Of a stretch of DNA of 40,346 nucleotides, positions 37,505 to 40,346 are shown one piece after another. The translations under genes and the position numbers were made by a program. Position 1 is the stretch's first letter. The number at the start of each line of letters is the position of its first letter. Where the stretch lies: positions 440,935 through 481,280 of the forward strand of contig BFEA01000101.1 in the NCBI GenBank assembly GCA_003427395.1. The letters run 5' to 3'. The notes beneath the pieces were generated by a model. It was not told where the DNA came from and ran no database searches. It saw nothing but the letters and a program-made list of their open reading frames with translations. Origin of the DNA: Chara braunii. Lineage: Eukaryota > Streptophyta > Charophyceae > Charales > Characeae.

Positions 37505-40346
37505 TCAGTCGATGGTCTTGACCGGAAGGATGAACGGCGGATCATCCCATTCATTATGGTCCTCAAGGACATTGTCCTCCAGGAATAGTCTCACAAATGT
37601 GAGAACCCTAGAGAAAGTCCAGTTATGGTTAGTTCTGAAGCGATCCGGTGCAAGATTCATGAGTTGGCTGTGTGAAAACCATTCAAAGGAGGGATTTGTC
37701 TTGTGTGTTCTTGTTTGGGAGTCCATGAGGACTATCACCGGGATGATCCCCTTCGGGAAAGAGAGCGTGTTTGGCAGGACCACTCCGATCACCCCCTTAA
37801 TATCGGATTCTTTGATCCAATATTTCAGTCTTTTTAGGATGACCGCTGTAGAGGGGTTCCCTGTCCACCCCTCCACTGTGAGCCCCAATCTGGCTTTGGG
37901 ATTGAGGTAGTGGTCACGCGGCGGTCTGAAGCCCACCCGCCACTCCCTTTCTTCTTTGGCCCTTGTGAGGGGGAAAAGAACCACGCCCGGCGGAATGTTC
38001 TCAGGAGCACTGTCATCATCTTGTAGGCGCACCATGTCTTTCAATTTTTTTGGAAGTGGTAGTGCCAGGGTCCTCTCATGCAGACGCACTTCCTTTGGTT
38101 CTTCGTCATCATCGTTGTCATGGAAGATGTCTGCGTGTCGCAACCTGACATTGTGCGAGAGTACCATTGTCCGCTCTTCAGACTGCATTTGGTGGCTATC
38201 CTTGTCGTTGTGAGCCATTTCCAGTTTAAGAGGCCAGGCAGAGTGGAGTGCTTGTGGTTGTTGTTTGTGCCCGCCCTGCAACTGCTGTGTAGGGAGGTGG
38301 TCTTTGTGAGTCCTATGTTCTAGCGCCGACACTTGAGACTGCATTTGGCAGCTATCCCTGTCACTATGAACCATCAGTAGATCACAAGGTGAGGCTGACT
38401 GAATGGCTTGTGGATGTTGATTGTGTCCATCCTGCAGCTGCTGTGTAGGGAGATGGCTCATGTGGGTCTGATTTTCTAGGGCCTGCAGCTTTTGTGTGGC
38501 TCCCGGATGGACCTGCTCGTCAGCGGGCGTAATTTTTTGGTGTTGTTGTTGTTGTTGTTGATCTGTCCGGGTGCGCAGTTGTCCTAGTGACGGATGGCTG
38601 CCATATAGCGTGTTGCAGAGCTCTAGAGCCAGGGGCTTGGGCCAGGCCAGGCCCTCATGTAAGAATGCCTCATGGTTGGTGCTCGCTCGGTCAGTCACCC
38701 AGTCATAAGCAAACTGTTCCATTTTGTCCAGAAATTCGTTAATAACAAAGACTATAGCTGCTCCCACCTCCATCCAGTCTATGGCGGAGACCTCATCATG
38801 TCTCTCGACCGCTGCGAGAATCCGAGGACTATTCATCAGTACTGTTTTTGCCTCCTCCCATTGTCGTGAGGACAGTGTGTCCACCGGACTGTTATCCGTA
38901 AGCGAGAATATTTTTAGTAAAGTCCAGTCTGTGAGGAAACACAGTTTTTGTTTCACCTCGTGGTTACTTGAGAGCACTAAGGCATTCTGCATCTCCACAT
39001 CAGTTGACTGGGACAGCAGGTGGCCCGGCTGCATCTCCTGTTGCGGGCCTGAAGTGTCCATCTGTTGAGGTTCCAGCTCCCCCGGCTGCATCTCCTGTTG
39101 CGGGCCTGAAGTGTCCATCTGTTGAGGTTCCAGCTTCCCATGTCGGGTTCCATACAGGCCTTCCGTTGGCACGTCGAGGAGCAAACAGTGGGAGTCAGGA
39201 GGCTGCGGGAGGAGTTGTTGTTGTCTTTGTTGTTGTGTCAACAGCCCTCGCCTTTCATCATCCTGTTGGCAGTAGGCAAGCAGTTGGTGTTGTTGCTGTT
39301 GCAAGATTTGTGTCTGCTGTTGACAAAGTTGCTGTTGCCAGTAAAGATTAACTTTGTGTTGGTTTTGCTTTTGCAGCATCAAGAGGTCGTGGTGGTATTG
39401 TTTTTGATGCTGTTCCAGTTGTGCCTGCAACAGGAGGTGAAGTTGTTCTTCGATGTAAGCTTGCTGCTGTTGTTGATGTTGTTGGTGCTGGTGAGTCTGC
39501 CAAATCGATTGTTGCAACATGTGCATCTGCACCTGTTGCTGTTCTTGTATTTGTTGCTGTTGGAAGCGCTGTTGGCGTTGTATATCTTGCTGGATTGTCT
39601 GTTGTTGCTGCAGGGTTTGTTGTTGGTGGTGCTGGTGTTGTTTTAAGAGAAGTTGTTGTTGGTTCAGCAGAACTTGATGCTCCTGCCCTGCGTGCTGCTC
39701 CTGTGCTAAATGTTGTTGCATTTGGCTGTTGTGGTGTTGATCCGTGTCCCGAGGTAGGAGCGTCGCTCGCTGTTGTTCTGTTTCCTGGTCTGCGTGTGAG
39801 CTCCGGTTTCCACCGTTCTGCTTTCCAGCGTCATCTTCCCTTGGGGCGTGCTGACCCGCAGTCTGTTCCTGGCGATTGTGTATGTGGTCTGTGTGTGAGC
39901 TCTGCCCTCCTCCGTTGTCTCCTTTCCGGTCCTGCTGACCATCGGCCTGCTCCAATAGGTCCTGCAACCTCAAACGGTTCTGCAGGCTCGTCTGTTGAGG
40001 TTGATGAGGGTAGTGCTGTTGGGAAAAAGACGGTCCTTTCAATTTGTTAAGCAAGGAGCTAGCTTTGTCCCAGAGTCCTTGTCACGTTTGAGACCTGGAA
40101 TGGTCTATTTCCTTACCTTCGGGGGAGCGGACCAGGATGTCTTTGAGAGAGAGGTTGTCCCCGGATGGAGGCGGGGGTGTACCTTCAATTAAGGGACCCG
40201 GTTGGACAGCCTGCGTTGCCTGGCCAATCAGTGACCGATCTACTGTTTCTACAATTGCACTATTGATCGGTCCTTGAGTGTTGCATACCGTATAGGTGCA
40301 GACCAGAACAAGAACCGACCTTTCAATACAAAGTATAAGATAGCAC
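37505..40346 (-). pseudogene. LINE ORF1, Gln-rich, with in-frame stop, running off the window
   Basis: The open part 37505-40081 is about 859 codons. Upstream of it an in-frame TGA at 40082-40084 interrupts a frame that continues open to the right edge (NLSLKDILVRSPEGKEID just before the stop), so the true start lies outside. Residues ~100-300 are extremely Gln/His-rich. An 18-residue unit (LEPQQMDTSGPQQEMQPG) occurs twice and a ~55-residue unit (HLPTQQLQ...QMQS) twice. The last ~150 residues look globular (EWRVGFRPPRDHYLNPKARL, IKGVIGVVLP). I see no CCHC knuckle or RRM. ORF1 proteins usually bind element RNA; that role is inferred from position. Confidence 0.75.

Noticed and set aside
39122-40050. 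Long Leu/Val-rich plus-strand frames
   Set aside because: They are antisense shadows of the Gln-rich LINE ORF1 (CAG/CAA read as CTG/TTG).

Overview
This is a gene-poor, repeat-saturated eukaryotic nuclear window. Evidence: U6 and U2 spliceosomal snRNA copies, a non-LTR retrotransposon with an APE endonuclease and reverse transcriptase, LTR-retrotransposon remnants with a plant-type tRNA-Met primer site, tRNA-derived SINEs, several MITE families and abundant microsatellites. The one convincing host gene encodes a plant-type TraB-family protein. The snRNAs are plant-like and two sequences look mitochondrial (tRNA-Gly UCC and large-subunit rRNA). Together these suggest a streptophyte, most plausibly a large-genome charophyte alga such as Chara. 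The organism is an inference; no marker in the window proves it.

Layout. 1-3540: microsatellites, a GC-rich minisatellite, a U6 retrocopy and two tRNA-headed SINE copies. 3538-5249: a block bounded by a one-base N gap and a (GA)n run, holding a U6 fragment, a short MITE and a U2 retrocopy. The same block recurs at 23971-25682 with no difference I can see. 5260-12400: mostly unassigned DNA with simple repeats, a 5'-truncated retrotransposon insert, a hAT-like MITE, a near-complete U6 retrocopy and a mitochondrial-type trnG(UCC). 12400-19500: three copies of one LTR-retrotransposon family (two forward, one inverted), the last followed by a primer site, leader and broken gag, plus two SINEs. 20178-21794: the TraB-family gene, uninterrupted, followed 37 bp later by a MITE.

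22000-31640: degenerate reverse-transcriptase fragments, a scrambled U6, PIF/Harbinger-like MITEs, a mitochondrial rRNA fragment, an inverted-duplication locus (28953-30143) and a 370-bp foldback (30288-30657). 31637-40346, minus strand: one long LINE with a Gln-rich ORF1, an ORF2 with endonuclease, reverse transcriptase and zinc-binding domains, and a 3' UTR with poly(A). It is nearly complete but carries a stop in ORF1 and two frameshifts in ORF2, and runs off the right edge. It appears inserted in an older LINE of the same orientation (30919-31636).

How the parts relate: L1-type target-primed reverse transcription explains much of the window. The U6 and U2 copies, the short truncated inserts and the SINEs end in A-rich tails, and many are flanked by 9-22 bp target-site duplications that can be read directly. 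I see no operon-like or defence-like system. The most unusual signals are the density of U6/U2 retrocopies with internal expansions, the apparently exact duplication next to single-N gaps, the foldback and inverted-duplication loci, and SINEs that share a tail but carry different tRNA-like heads.
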